From Rubricoccus marinus (GTDB lineage Bacteria > Bacteroidota > Rhodothermia > Rhodothermales > Rubricoccaceae): a DNA stretch of 64,000 bases. Below are positions 17,029-27,246 of this stretch, piece by piece. The number at the start of each line of letters is the position of its first letter. The first letter of the stretch is position 1. Made by a program: the position numbers and the translations under genes. The stretch covers positions 1,489,870 through 1,553,869 of the forward strand of contig NZ_MQWB01000001.1 of assembly GCF_002257665.1 (NCBI RefSeq). The letters are read 5' to 3'. The notes beneath the pieces are model-generated. The model worked only from the letters and a program-made list of their open reading frames with translations. It was not told where the DNA came from and searched no databases.

Positions 17029-18144
17029 CTACGCCTCCGCTTCGGCGCGGGCCTCGTCCTGGGTTGTGCGAAACGTCGTCGCGATGGCCTCCATCTGGCG
17101 GAGGAACTCACGCTTGTCCAGCGTGCGGCTGGGCGCGAACGTCATCCCGTAGTAGAGGTAGAGCCGGTCGGTCTCCGGGTCCACGAACGCGTAGCGGATA
17201 AACGCGCCACCCATGAGGTCTTCCACCATGAACCAGAGGCCACGCGTCTCGCGCGCTTCTCGGCCCGCCAGAGGCAGCGTCTCGCGCACCATCGGGCGCC
17301 GGAAGTCCTGCTGCACGTAGCTGTCGTCTTCCTCGCCTCTGGCGAAGACCTCCAGCAAGCCGTCGGTCAGGCGGTCCATCTCGTCATCGGAGGGGAGCTC
17401 GCTCACGCCGTCCTGGGTGAAGACGAAGAAGTCACGCCAGGAATCCGGGATCACCCGGCGGAATCGGATAAAGTCCCCCGTCCGGCCTGCGACGGTCAGA
17501 GTGGAGTCCTGGATCTGCACGTAGTCGTGCTGCATCGCCACGGTCCAGCCGCGCGAGGCCAGGAGCTCGGTCTCGATCTCGTTCTGACGCCCGGCGTCGA
17601 ACATCTCGCGCGTGGTCGTGGCGAGCACGTTGCGGTCGAAGGCTGCGCGGAGGGAGTCGCCGCGCTCAATGATGGCGCTCGCGAGGAGCGAGTCGTTCGC
17701 GGCCGTGGCCGTCACGGCGATCTGGCCCGCGGCCCACAGGTTTTCGCGGATGGTGACGGCGACGGAGTTGCCGGACTCGATCGCGCCCTGCTGACCTTCG
17801 GGGATTCGCGCCCGGATGTACTCACCGATGGGCGTCTCCACGCCGATGGGTGCCACAAAGATGACGTTGCGCGTCTCGCGGATTTGCGACAGGAACTGGC
17901 TCGCCAGAGGCTGATACCGCAGCTTGAACGCGCCCTGCTGGTTGGGCAACGTCATGATGGGCTTAGCGAGCTCCTGGCGCACGGCGTCGCCCACGGTCCC
18001 GGCCCACGTCGCGGAGTCGGTCACGACCAGGATCTCGGGGATCGCGCCGACGGCGGGCTGGAGCCCGACGAGCGAGCGCTCGCAGCCGAGCAGCGCGGCG
18101 CCAGAGGCGAGAAGGGCGAAAACGGCGAGGCGGAGTCGGATCAT
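17029..18144 (-). CDS. DUF4837-like lipoprotein
   Basis: A 371-residue lipoprotein (signal ending ALLGC-ERS). The mature protein resembles the DUF4837 family of Bacteroidota: an N-terminal segment IPEILVVTDSATWAGTVGDAV, repeated mixed alpha/beta regions with ETRNVIFV and QQGAIESG, and a C-terminal RRVIPDSWRDFFVFT. Function unknown. It begins 20 bases after trpA, so it may be the last gene of the trp transcript or have its own promoter. Confidence 0.75.
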   Translation of the reverse strand: MIRLRLAVFALLASGAALLGCERSLVGLQPAVGAIPEILVVTDSATWAGTVGDAVRQELAKPIMTLPNQQGAFKLRYQPLASQFLSQIRETRNVIFVAPIGVETPIGEYIRARIPEGQQGAIESGNSVAVTIRENLWAAGQIAVTATAANDSLLASAIIERGDSLRAAFDRNVLATTTREMFDAGRQNEIETELLASRGWTVAMQHDYVQIQDSTLTVAGRTGDFIRFRRVIPDSWRDFFVFTQDGVSELPSDDEMDRLTDGLLEVFARGEEDDSYVQQDFRRPMVRETLPLAGREARETRGLWFMVEDLMGGAFIRYAFVDPETDRLYLYYGMTFAPSRTLDKREFLRQMEAIATTFRTTQDEARAEAEA

Positions 18145-18164
18145 GGGTCGGGTGGAGCCTTCGG

Positions 18165-19007
18165 TCAGGCGTCGTGGCGGGTGGCGCCGTTTTTCAACGT
18201 AGTGGCCCAGTCGCGTATTTCAGCCAGCCGAGCCTCTGGCGACATCTCCTCGCGCCAGAGGCGGTCGGCGAGGCGGATGAGCGCGCTGCCGACGATAACG
18301 CCGTCGGCCTCTTTTCCGAGCCGCGCGGCGTCATCGGCGGTGCGGATGCCGAAGCCGACGCACATGGGAAGGCCTCTGGCGTGGATGGCCTCGCGCGTAC
18401 GGGCGAGGTAGGCGGCCGTGATCTCGGCGTCGGCGAGCTCGGCGCCCGTGAGCCCGGCCTGCGAGACGGCGTAGACGAAGCCCGTCGCGCGCTCAGTGAC
18501 GAGTGCGACGCGGTCGGGCGCGGTGTTGGGGGCGACGAGGTAGACGGTCGTGAGGTCGTGGTGGGCGGCGGCCTCGTCGAGTTCGTCCGATTCCTCTGGC
18601 GGGAGGTCGGGGAGGATGAGGCCGTCTACCCCCGCAGACTTCGCTGCGGCGCAAAAGTCGCTCACGCCGTAGCGGAGGACGGGGTTGGCATAGCCCATCA
18701 GCGCCAGAGGCACGTCGGATTGTTGCCGGAGGCCTCTGGCGATATCGAACACGCCGTCCATCGTCATGCCTGCCGCGAGGGCCCGCTCGCTCGCCTGCTG
18801 GATGGGCAGGCCTTCGGCGACGGGGTCCGAGAACGGCATGCCGAGCTCGATAAAGTCGGCGCCGCCAGAGGCCTCGGTGCCTTCGGCTGCGGCGAGCAAA
18901 ATGTCGAGCGTGGCCTCTGGCGTGGGCGTGCCGGCGGTGAGGAAGAGACCGAGGGCGGTCTCGCCGCGGTCGCGGAGGGCGTCGAGGGTGGAGCGGAGGC
19001 GGTTCAA
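18165..19007 (-). CDS. trpA: Tryptophan synthase alpha chain
   Basis: Cleaves indole-3-glycerol phosphate to indole, which is channelled to TrpB. The 280 residues show FIELGMPFSDP with catalytic Glu54 and ILPDLPPEE with catalytic Asp134, and the phosphate-binding GFGIRTADDA. The start is a TTG at 19007 (NRLRSTLDALRDRG), the only candidate that gives the family length. It is the last biosynthetic gene of the operon, separated from trpB by a 95-base gap holding a GTACC heptad array. Confidence 0.96.
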   Translation of the reverse strand: MNRLRSTLDALRDRGETALGLFLTAGTPTPEATLDILLAAAEGTEASGGADFIELGMPFSDPVAEGLPIQQASERALAAGMTMDGVFDIARGLRQQSDVPLALMGYANPVLRYGVSDFCAAAKSAGVDGLILPDLPPEESDELDEAAAHHDLTTVYLVAPNTAPDRVALVTERATGFVYAVSQAGLTGAELADAEITAAYLARTREAIHARGLPMCVGFGIRTADDAARLGKEADGVIVGSALIRLADRLWREEMSPEARLAEIRDWATTLKNGATRHDA

Positions 19008-19017
19008 AGCGTTTGCT

Positions 19018-19080
19018 GGGTACGCGGTGCGGGGTACGTAGAAGGTGGAGACGTACCCGGTACCCCGTACCCCGTACCTC
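19018..19080. repeat. Inverted GTACC heptad arrays between trpB and trpA
   Basis: A G-rich arm (GGGTACGCGGTGCGGGGTAC) is followed by a C-rich arm with period 7 (GTACCCG, GTACCCC, GTACCCC, GTACCTC). GGGTACGT and ACGTACCC pair perfectly across 11 bases, so the intergenic RNA can form a hairpin. Confidence 0.75.
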
Positions 19081-19102
19081 TCGGCGCCAGAGGCCTCTAG
19101 CG

Positions 19103-20335
<1,233 letters not shown>

Positions 20336-20400
20336 CGGTGGGAAGTCTGAACCGTGTGGGGCGCGCGATGCGCCAGAGGCCAGATAAAGGGAGGCGTGGC

Positions 20401-20430
20401 GAGTACCCGGTACCTCGTACCCAGTACCTC
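20401..20430. repeat. GTACC heptad array between trpF and trpB (C-rich arm)
   Basis: Units GTACCCG, GTACCTC, GTACCCA, GTACCTC. It ends five bases before the trpF stop codon and is inverted relative to the arm at 20290. Confidence 0.75.
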
Positions 20431-20434
20431 GCCG

Positions 20435-21106
20435 CTAGGCGCCAGAGGCAGCGTGGAAGGCGTCGAAGAAGGCGGCCATCTTGTCGAAGTCCTTGACGCC
20501 GGGCGACTCCTCGACGCTCGACGCGAGGTCGACGGCGTAGGGCCGCATCGTGTCGATGGCCTCGGCGACGTTCGTGTCGTTGATGCCGCCGGCGAGAAAG
20601 AGCGGGAACTCGCGGGCGACCTGGCGCGCGAGGCGCCAGTTGAAGCTCTCGCCGGTCCCGCCCCACAGGCTGGTGTGGTGCGTGTCGAGAAGGATGAAGT
20701 CGGCGGCCTCGCGGTACGGCTCTGCGATGGCGAGGATCTGCTCGGCGGCGGCGTCGCTCACGACCTGCACGGTCTTCACGACGCGGAGGCCCGCCTCACG
20801 GACGGCCGCGCAGGCCTCTGGCGTCTCGTGGCCGTGCATCTGGGCGTGGGTGAACCCGCCCGCTTCGCACGTGTCGATCACGTCCTGCGCCTCGCGGTTG
20901 ACGAACACGCCGACGGGCTCGGGTCCGACGGCCCACTCCATGATCTCCTTCGCGTTGCGAGGGTCGATGTAGCGCGGGCTGTCCGGGAGCTGGATAAAGC
21001 CGAGGTAGTCCGCGCCATTGGCGGCGCAGAAGCGGGCGTCTTCGAGCCGCGTGATGCCGCAGATCTTGACGCGGACGCGGTCGTCTTTGGGGTCGATGGG
21101 CAGCAT
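20435..21106 (-). CDS. trpF: Phosphoribosylanthranilate isomerase
   Basis: Converts phosphoribosylanthranilate to CdRP. The 223 residues have the catalytic-Cys segment VKICGITRLEDA, the C-terminal Asp region in ILLDTHHTSLWGGTG and the phosphate-binding FLAGGINDTNV and VDLASSVEESPGVKD. The ATG at 21106 overlaps the trpC stop by one base (TGATG). Longer open sequence upstream in the same frame is a shadow of trpC and trpD. Confidence 0.96.
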   Translation of the reverse strand: MLPIDPKDDRVRVKICGITRLEDARFCAANGADYLGFIQLPDSPRYIDPRNAKEIMEWAVGPEPVGVFVNREAQDVIDTCEAGGFTHAQMHGHETPEACAAVREAGLRVVKTVQVVSDAAAEQILAIAEPYREAADFILLDTHHTSLWGGTGESFNWRLARQVAREFPLFLAGGINDTNVAEAIDTMRPYAVDLASSVEESPGVKDFDKMAAFFDAFHAASGA

Positions 21107-21945
21107 CAAGCAGGGATTGAAGCGGTGCGGGCGGCGATGGCGATGGCGGTCTCCCGGCGGAGACGAGCGAGCGCGCGACCGGGGTCCTGCTCGCGCATGA
21201 GCGACGTGCCGACAAGCACGGCGTCGGCGCCAGCGGCGTGGACGCGCGCGGCGTCGTCGCCCCCAGCGATCCCGCTCTCGGCCACCTTTGCGGGACCCTT
21301 GGGGAGTTGCGGCATCAGCCGCTCGCTCAGGCCGAGGTCGATGGAGAAGTCGGTCAGGTCGCGGTGGTTGACGCCGACGGCGTCGAGCGTCGCGAGGTCG
21401 ACGGCGTTGTGTGCCATTTCGGCTTCGGCTTCGCTGTGGACTTCGAGGAGCACGCTGAGCCCGAGCGCGTGGGCGCGGTCGACGAGTTCGGCCATCGTCG
21501 GCGCGTCGAGCGCGGCGGCGATGAGGAGGACCGCATCGGCGCCGAAGGCGCGGGCCTCGGCGATCTGGTACGGCGTCACGATAAAGTCCTTCCGCAAGAG
21601 CGGGAGGTCGACCGCGGCGCGGACCTGGGCGAGGTGCCCCAGCGAACCGCCGAACTGGCTGCTTTCGGTCAGAACCGAGATCGCGGCAGCGGCGGCGGCT
21701 TTGTAGGCGGCGGCGTGCTCGGCAGGCTTGTACTCGGGCTTGATCACGCCCTCGCTCGGGCTCGCGCCCTTGCACTCGGCGATAAACGAGAGGCCGTCGG
21801 GACGCGTGAGGGCGCGCTTGAGCGAGAGCGTCGGCGCGTGGTAGGCGCTGCGCTGCTGGAGTGCCGCCAGAGGCGTCAGGACCTCGCGTTCGGAGGCGGA
21901 GGCCCGTGCGGCGGCGACGAGGGTGTCGAGGATGGTGCTGCTCAT
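21106..21945 (-). CDS. trpC: Indole-3-glycerol phosphate synthase
   Basis: Cyclises CdRP to indole-3-glycerol phosphate. The 279 residues show the family core FIAECKGASPSEG (catalytic Glu and Lys), LLRKDFIV (Lys) and AESGIAGGDDA, VLVGTSLM for phosphate binding. The ATG at 21945 overlaps the trpD stop (ATGA). About 1 kb across trpC/trpF is nearly free of the dispersed 9-mer. Confidence 0.96.
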   Translation of the reverse strand: MSSTILDTLVAAARASASEREVLTPLAALQQRSAYHAPTLSLKRALTRPDGLSFIAECKGASPSEGVIKPEYKPAEHAAAYKAAAAAAISVLTESSQFGGSLGHLAQVRAAVDLPLLRKDFIVTPYQIAEARAFGADAVLLIAAALDAPTMAELVDRAHALGLSVLLEVHSEAEAEMAHNAVDLATLDAVGVNHRDLTDFSIDLGLSERLMPQLPKGPAKVAESGIAGGDDAARVHAAGADAVLVGTSLMREQDPGRALARLRRETAIAIAARTASIPA

Positions 21946-22982
21946 GCCGTCGCGAGGTCTGCGGTGGCCTCCACGAGCGCGTCCAGCTTGCCGAGCGCGG
22001 CGCCAGAGGCGATGCTCTCGCGGGCGGCTTCGAGCGCGTTGTCGAGCCCCTTGAACTCGGCCGATGCCAGAAGCGCGTAGGCGGCGTTGAGCAGCACGAT
22101 ATCGGCCTGTGGCCCCGAAACGCCCCCAAGGATGGAGCGCACGATCTCGGCGTTCTCCTCTGGCGTGCCGCCCTGGAGCGCGGCGGCGCTGACGCGCGCC
22201 AGGCCGAACTTCTCCGGCACGACGGTCTGCTCCAAGAGCCCACCGTCGAACGCGTCGGAGCCGGTCTGGTAAACCGTCGTGGGAGAGGTGGTCGAAAGCT
22301 CGTCCAGCCCATCGTGGGCGTAGACCACCACGACGTGCTCGCTGCCCAGCCGCATCAGGATCTCGGCCATCATGCGTGCGGTCTCGTCGGAGAACGCGCC
22401 GATAAGCTGCCGCTTGACGCCCGCCGGGTTGCACAGCGGCCCGAGGATGTTGAAGAACGTACGCACGCCGAGTGCGCGGCGGACGGGCATCACGTGCTTG
22501 AGCGCGGGGTGGAACTGCGGCGCGAACAGGAATGCGATGCCGGTCTCGTGCAGGCACCGCTCCACGCCAGAGGCGTCGAGGTCGGCGCGCACGCCGAGCG
22601 CGCTCAGCACGTCGGCCGAGCCGCTGGAGGACGACACGCCTTTGTTGCCGTGCTTGGCGACGGGCACGCCTGCGCCAGCGGCCACGAAGCTCGCGGCGGT
22701 CGAGATGTTGAACGAGCCGCTGTGGTCGCCGCCCGTCCCACAGAGGTCGATGGGGTTGAGGTCGCCCGCGTCGACGGGGATGGCGAACTCGCGCATCACC
22801 TTGGTGAAGCCGGTGAGCTCGTCGATCGTCTCGCCTCTGGCGCGGAGGCCCATCAGCAGCCCGGCGATCTCGGCCTCAGAAGCCTCGCCGCGCAGCATGA
22901 GGTGCATCGCGCTCTCGGCCTGCGGCTGGGTGAGGGTCTCGCCTTCGGCGATGGACTGAAGGATTGGTTTCAGGGAACTCAT
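21942..22982 (-). CDS. trpD: Anthranilate phosphoribosyltransferase
   Basis: Transfers phosphoribose from PRPP to anthranilate. The 346 residues include CGTGGDHSGSFNIST (PRPP loop), KHGNKGVSSSSGSADVL and HPALKHVMPVRRALGVRT, FNILGPLCNPA. The start at 22982 overlaps the four-helix-bundle stop (ATGA). A GTACC array lies directly before it, inside the end of the upstream gene. Confidence 0.96.
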   Translation of the reverse strand: MSSLKPILQSIAEGETLTQPQAESAMHLMLRGEASEAEIAGLLMGLRARGETIDELTGFTKVMREFAIPVDAGDLNPIDLCGTGGDHSGSFNISTAASFVAAGAGVPVAKHGNKGVSSSSGSADVLSALGVRADLDASGVERCLHETGIAFLFAPQFHPALKHVMPVRRALGVRTFFNILGPLCNPAGVKRQLIGAFSDETARMMAEILMRLGSEHVVVVYAHDGLDELSTTSPTTVYQTGSDAFDGGLLEQTVVPEKFGLARVSAAALQGGTPEENAEIVRSILGGVSGPQADIVLLNAAYALLASAEFKGLDNALEAARESIASGAALGKLDALVEATADLATA

Positions 22983-23413
22983 TCTGTGGTGGGGTACGGA
23001 GTACCGGGTACGAGGTACAGGTCGGATTCGTCTTCAGAGACACGACCCGTGCGGTTGCGATTGTGGTGGGCGAGAGCCCCGGTCGCGCCTGAAATCCGAG
23101 ACGCGAGGCGCGAGAGCTCATCGAACGTTTCTCGGTCGATGTAGCCGAGGTCGAGAGCAGCGTAGAGTTGAGAGCGGACCTCGCCAGAGGAGCCTCTGGC
23201 GATCAAGAGAAACCGTGCGAACTCGGCAGGGCTTCGGCGCTCGAAGCCTTCAGCGATGTTGGAGGTGATGGAGACAGCCGCGCGCTGGATCTGATCGCGA
23301 AGCCCGAAGTCTCGCGAGAATGCGCCTTCGCGTGTGACCTCGTACACACGGCGCGTCAGCTCGCGCCCGAGTTGCCATGCCTGGATGTCTTCAAAGCGCT
23401 TGAAGCCGCTCAC
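22979..23413 (-). CDS. Four-helix-bundle (23S rRNA IVS-type) protein
   Basis: 144 residues, starting at a GTG that overlaps the trpG stop (GTGA). Family traits are clear: FKRFEDIQAWQLGRELTRRV, SRDFGLRDQIQRAAVSITSN, IAEGFERRSPAEFARFL, and ARGSSGEVRSQLYAA. This family occurs in 23S rRNA intervening sequences, next to diversity-generating retroelements (Avd) and as scattered chromosomal genes; the biochemical role is poorly defined. It has no known place in tryptophan synthesis. GTACC heptad arrays flank it in inverted orientation, and the one at its end encodes its tail (LYLVPGTPYPTTE). It looks like a cassette inserted in the operon without breaking coupling. Confidence 0.88.
   Translation of the reverse strand: MSGFKRFEDIQAWQLGRELTRRVYEVTREGAFSRDFGLRDQIQRAAVSITSNIAEGFERRSPAEFARFLLIARGSSGEVRSQLYAALDLGYIDRETFDELSRLASRISGATGALAHHNRNRTGRVSEDESDLYLVPGTPYPTTE
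22991..23021. repeat. GTACC heptad array, 3' side of four-helix-bundle gene
   Basis: G-rich arm. Bases 23006-23021 (GGGTACGAGGTACAGG) are the exact reverse complement of 23424-23439. Confidence 0.85.
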
Positions 23414-24036
23414 GACGACGTACCCTGTACCTCGTACCCCGTACCCGCCCGCGCGAGCGCGGCCCGCACCCAGTTCGCCACCATCTTCGGCCCCTCCGTG
23501 GTGAGGACGCTCTCCGGGTGGAACTGGACGCCGCAGACGGGATGCGTTTTGTGCCGAAGGCCCATGATGATGCCCTCGCCTCTGGTGTCCTCGGCGCTCT
23601 CGGCCGTCACCGCCAGAGGCTCCGGGAGCGTCGCGCGGTCCACGATCAGAGAGTGGTAGCGCGTGGCGACAAAGTCGGGCTCGACGTTCTCGAAGACGCC
23701 CGAGCCGTCGTGGCGGACGCGGCTCGTCTTGCCGTGCATAAGCGCCGGCGCGTGGACCACGTCGCCGCCGTAGACCTCGCCGATGGCCTGCATCCCGAGG
23801 CAGACGCCGAAGATGGGCGTCGTGGGGCCGAGGTCGCGGATGACCGGCTCGGTGATGCCCGCGTCGGCCGGTCGGCCCGGGCCGGGGGAGATGAGGATGC
23901 CCGCCGGGTCCATCACGCGCACGTCGTCGACCGTGATCTCGTCGTTGCGGACGACGCGCATCTGGTCCGTCTCCGCGCCCACCAGGTGGACGAGGTTGTA
24001 CGTAAACGAGTCGTAGTTGTCGATGACGAGGATCAT
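23410..24036 (-). CDS. trpG: Anthranilate synthase glutamine amidotransferase subunit
   Basis: Supplies ammonia to TrpE. The 208 residues have the nucleophile Cys79 in FGVCLGMQAIG and the His-Glu pair in FHPESVLT, plus the start MILVIDNYDSFTYN. The C-terminal tail AGTGYEVQGTSS is written by the GTACC array at 23420-23446 and goes beyond the usual end. It starts 45 bases after the trpS stop; a full 9-mer palindrome lies in that gap. Confidence 0.96.
   Translation of the reverse strand: MILVIDNYDSFTYNLVHLVGAETDQMRVVRNDEITVDDVRVMDPAGILISPGPGRPADAGITEPVIRDLGPTTPIFGVCLGMQAIGEVYGGDVVHAPALMHGKTSRVRHDGSGVFENVEPDFVATRYHSLIVDRATLPEPLAVTAESAEDTRGEGIIMGLRHKTHPVCGVQFHPESVLTTEGPKMVANWVRAALARAGTGYEVQGTSS
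23420..23446. repeat. GTACC heptad array, 5' side of four-helix-bundle gene
   Basis: C-rich arm with units GTACCCT, GTACCTC, GTACCCC, GTACCC. Bases 23424-23439 pair exactly with 23006-23021. Confidence 0.85.
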
Positions 24037-24057
24037 GGGAGCGCCGTGGTGGCCGGG

Positions 24058-24073
24058 CCTCTGGCGCCAGAGG
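24058..24073. repeat. Full 9-mer palindrome between trpS and trpG
   Basis: It sits in the 44-base gap inside the trp operon. If such palindromes terminate, expression of trpG onward would be lowered. Confidence 0.9.
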
Positions 24074-24080
24074 CCGGGGA

Positions 24081-25169
24081 TTAGCGGATCGTGGTGGCGA
24101 GGCCGGTGGCTTCGCGGACGCGGGAAAGCGTGGCGGCGGCGGCCTCTTGCGCGGCGGTCGCACCCTGGCGGAGAACGTCCCACACGTCGTCCGGACGCGC
24201 CGCTAGCTCGCGGCGGCGCTCGCGCGCTTCCGCAAACTGCTTCTCGACCATCCCGAGAAGCGCCTTTTTGGCGTGGCCGTAGCCGTAGCCGCCCGCGCGG
24301 TAGCTCTCCGCGATCTCAGCGGCCTCATCACCCCCAGCGAACAGCTTGATCAGCGCGAAGACGTTGTCGGTCTCCGGGTCCTTCGGGTCCTCCAGCGGCG
24401 TCGAGTCCGTCACGATGGACATGATGATCTTCTTGAGCGCCTTGCCCTCCTCGAAGATGGGAATCGTGTTGCCGTAGCTCTTCGACATCTTGCGCCCATC
24501 GATGCCGGGCACGATGGCGACCTCCTCCATGATGCGCGCCTCGGGAACGGGCAGGATGGGCTCGGCCTCTGGCGCGAAGACGTTGTTGAAGCGGATGGCG
24601 AGGTCGCGCGCGATCTCGATGTTCTGCTTCTGGTCGGCGCCGACGGGCACGAGGACAGGCGCGCTCGGATCGCCGTAGGCGAGGATGTCAGCGGCCTGGA
24701 GGATCGGGTACGCCAGAAGTCCACCGTTTGCCGAGAGGCCCTGCGCCACCTTGTCCTTGTACGAGACGCCCTTCTCCAACTGGCTCACCGGCGTGAGCGT
24801 GAGAAACACCCACGTCAGTTCGGTCACCTCCGGCACGTCGCTCTGCACGAACAGGTGCGCGTTCGTCGGGTCGAAGCCCAGCGCGAGGTAGTCCAGCGCG
24901 ACGTCGAACGTGAGCTGCCTCAGCCGCTCCGCATCGCGCAAGGAGGTCAGCGCGTGGTAGTTGGCGATAAAGAAGAAGGCGTCGGTGCGCCCCTCCGTGT
25001 TCGCCGCGTTGGCGATGTGCTGCCGGATCGCGCCGAAGTAGTTGCCGATGTGCAGCGTCCCCGAGGGCTGGATGCCCGAGAGGAGCGACGGCACGCCAGA
25101 GGCCTCTGGCGAAGGCGCGTCCGGCGAGGGCGCGTCTGGCGACGCGGACGTGGTGGGAGCGGCCTCCAT
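24081..25169 (-). CDS. trpS: Tryptophanyl-tRNA synthetase
   Basis: Class I synthetase charging tRNA-Trp. The 362 residues show HIGN (40-43) in PSGTLHIGNYFGA and the KMSKS loop KMSKSYGNTI. The first ~28 residues are a low-complexity extension (SPDAPSPDAPSPEASG) produced by 9-mer copies, including an inverted pair at 25092-25109. The family core begins at LLSGIQPSG. The ATG at 25169 overlaps the stop of the unknown gene upstream by one base (TAATG). Its place between trpE and trpG puts it under the trp leader. Confidence 0.96.
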   Translation of the reverse strand: MEAAPTTSASPDAPSPDAPSPEASGVPSLLSGIQPSGTLHIGNYFGAIRQHIANAANTEGRTDAFFFIANYHALTSLRDAERLRQLTFDVALDYLALGFDPTNAHLFVQSDVPEVTELTWVFLTLTPVSQLEKGVSYKDKVAQGLSANGGLLAYPILQAADILAYGDPSAPVLVPVGADQKQNIEIARDLAIRFNNVFAPEAEPILPVPEARIMEEVAIVPGIDGRKMSKSYGNTIPIFEEGKALKKIIMSIVTDSTPLEDPKDPETDNVFALIKLFAGGDEAAEIAESYRAGGYGYGHAKKALLGMVEKQFAEARERRRELAARPDDVWDVLRQGATAAQEAAAATLSRVREATGLATTIR

Positions 25170-25642
25170 TATCCGAGGTCGGCGAGCAAGGCGCGGAGCA
25201 TGTTCAGGCGGTCGTTGGACTTGTCCGCGTTGTGTCCCAGGATGGCGCGCGTACGCTCCTGGTGGTGGACGGCCTCTACCTCATCGCGCAGGCGGTCTCC
25301 GAACGCGCGGTCGCGCTCCAAGAGCGTCTTGAGGGAGTCGGTGTCGTTGCCATCAAGGCCGCTGGCGGACCAGTCCATGTCCGCACCCGTCGGGGCGCTG
25401 CCACCGAGCGAGAAGATGGTCTCGTACAGCTTGTTGAGCTCGGTGCGGACGTTGGGCAGGACTACCTCTTCGAAGCGCTGGCGCACGGCGGGCGCGTCGA
25501 GGCGCTTCGCGACGTAGTCGTAGTCGCGCAAGAGGCCGAGCTGGTCGGCGACGACGGGCACGAGGCGGTCGACGGACTCCTCGCGGGAGATGTAGTTGCC
25601 AGCGCCGCCCTTGTTGAGGATCGGCCGGAGAACAGGAAACAT
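25169..25642 (-). CDS. Uncharacterised protein in trp operon
   Basis: 157 residues, mostly helical and charged (SREESVDRLVPVVADQLGLL, RFEEVVLPNVRTELNKLYE), with no signal peptide or membrane segment. No family recognised. It lies 43 bases after trpE and is coupled to trpS (TAATG), so it should be made together with the tryptophan enzymes. The ATG at 25642 begins MFPVLRPILNKGG. Confidence 0.7.
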   Translation of the reverse strand: MFPVLRPILNKGGAGNYISREESVDRLVPVVADQLGLLRDYDYVAKRLDAPAVRQRFEEVVLPNVRTELNKLYETIFSLGGSAPTGADMDWSASGLDGNDTDSLKTLLERDRAFGDRLRDEVEAVHHQERTRAILGHNADKSNDRLNMLRALLADLG

Positions 25643-25684
25643 GGTCGTAAGGGGGAGGGAAAGTGAGGCCTCTGGCGCGAGAGG

Positions 25685-27235
25685 CTAGAGGAGGTCGCCA
25701 GAGGCGGTCTGGAGCGCCTGAATCAGGGCCGCGGCTTTGTGGCGGGTCTCGTCGAACTCGGCCGCCGGGTCGCTATCGGCCACGACGCCCGCTCCGGCCT
25801 GCACGTAGGCCGTGTTGTCTTTGACGACGAAGGTGCGGATCGCGATGCAGGTGTCCAACGCGCCGTCAAAGCCGGCGTAGCCGACGGCGCCCGCGTACGG
25901 GCCGCGGCGAATGGGCTCCAACTCGTCGATGATCTCCATCGCGCGAACCTTGGGGGCCCCGCTCACGGTTCCGGCAGGGAAGCACGCTGCGAGGACGTCG
26001 GTCGCTTTGCGCTCGCCGACGGCGCCGGTCACGCTGCTCACCAAGTGCATCACGTGGCTGTAGCGCTCCACTTGGGCGTAGCGCTCCAGCCGAACCGAGC
26101 CCACGTCGGAGACGCGACCGAGGTCGTTGCGCCCGAGGTCGACAAGCATCAGGTGCTCGGCGCGTTCCTTGGCGTCCGCCAGAAGCTCGTCTGCCAGCGC
26201 CTGATCGGCCTCTGGTGTCGCGCCGCGCGGGCGCGTTCCGGCGATGGGGAGGACCTCGGCGCGGCGGTCGGTCCCGCGTGGGTCCACGCGTGCCAAGACT
26301 TCGGGGCTGGAGCCCACGAGAGTGAACTGCGAGCCGTCCTCTTCGAGACCGTCCACGTCCACGTAGAAGAGGTAGGGGGACGGGTTCACCTGTCGCAACG
26401 CGCGGTACAGGTTGAAAGAGTCGCCCTCGAACGGCGTCGCGAATCGCTGCGAGAGCACGACTTGAAAGATGTCGCCCTCGGTGATGTGATCCTTGGCCGT
26501 ACGGACCGCGGCTTCGTACGCCCCGCGTTCCACGCTGGACGACGGCTCGCCCAACAGCCGGATCGGGTCGCCAGGGGCCGCTGGCGCGGTGAGGTCCGTT
26601 TCGAGCGCCAGAAGCCGGTCTTGAGCTTCCTCCCACGCACTGCGGAGATCCGTCTCAACGTCCAGGAAGACCGTCGCCATGAGAACGAGCTGGTGGCGGA
26701 CGTGGTCGAAGGCGGCGACGAGGTCGTAGAACGCCCACACGCCGTCGGGGAGGCCCAACAGGTCCGGCGGCCCCACGCCCATGGCTTCAACCTGCCGGAC
26801 TGCGTCGTACCCCACGAAGCCGACCGCGCCGCCGGTAAATCGCGGCAGGCCAGGGACGGTGGGCTGATCCACGCCTTCCAACATCGCGCCCAGCGCGTCG
26901 AACGCGGACTCGTCCACGCACTCCACGGCGTGCGGAGCCCCGTCGCCCGTGTAGGCGCCCGGCGGCCGGTGAATGAGGGAGCGCCCCCCGCGCGATTCGA
27001 TGACGAGGTACGGGCGCTTCCCGAGAAAGGAGTACCGCGCGAGCCGCTCGCCGCCCTCCACGCTTTCCAGCAGGAAGCCGAACGTCCCCGGCTCTCGTAG
27101 CGACAGGAACGCGCTGACGGGCGTCAGCAGGTCCGCCGACCGCCGCGACCACACGGGCACGGCCAGGCGGTGGCCTCTGGCGATCGCCGAGGGGAGGTGG
27201 TCAGAGACGAAGCTCTGGAAGGCGTCGAAAGTCAC
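25685..27235 (-). CDS. trpE: Anthranilate synthase component I
   Basis: Makes anthranilate from chorismate with ammonia from TrpG. The 516 residues show the chorismate-binding core: [72 protein letters not shown] and [12 protein letters not shown]. The start is a GTG at 27235, just after the attenuator T-run, giving a short or absent ribosome-binding site. The gene has almost no 9-mer copies over 1.4 kb. Confidence 0.97.
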   Translation of the reverse strand: MTFDAFQSFVSDHLPSAIARGHRLAVPVWSRRSADLLTPVSAFLSLREPGTFGFLLESVEGGERLARYSFLGKRPYLVIESRGGRSLIHRPPGAYTGDGAPHAVECVDESAFDALGAMLEGVDQPTVPGLPRFTGGAVGFVGYDAVRQVEAMGVGPPDLLGLPDGVWAFYDLVAAFDHVRHQLVLMATVFLDVETDLRSAWEEAQDRLLALETDLTAPAAPGDPIRLLGEPSSSVERGAYEAAVRTAKDHITEGDIFQVVLSQRFATPFEGDSFNLYRALRQVNPSPYLFYVDVDGLEEDGSQFTLVGSSPEVLARVDPRGTDRRAEVLPIAGTRPRGATPEADQALADELLADAKERAEHLMLVDLGRNDLGRVSDVGSVRLERYAQVERYSHVMHLVSSVTGAVGERKATDVLAACFPAGTVSGAPKVRAMEIIDELEPIRRGPYAGAVGYAGFDGALDTCIAIRTFVVKDNTAYVQAGAGVVADSDPAAEFDETRHKAAALIQALQTASGDLL

Positions 27236-27246
27236 GGGAAGGGGTA

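Noticed and set aside
19018-19080. Riboswitch or T-box between trpB and trpA
   Set aside because: The structure is a simple repeat hairpin without conserved aptamer or T-box sequence; regulation is already explained upstream of trpE.
20435-22312. A 625-residue fusion protein ending in TrpF
   Set aside because: The extra N-terminal part is Arg/Pro/Ser-rich shadow of trpC and trpD in another frame; trpC, trpD and trpF are each complete with coupled starts.
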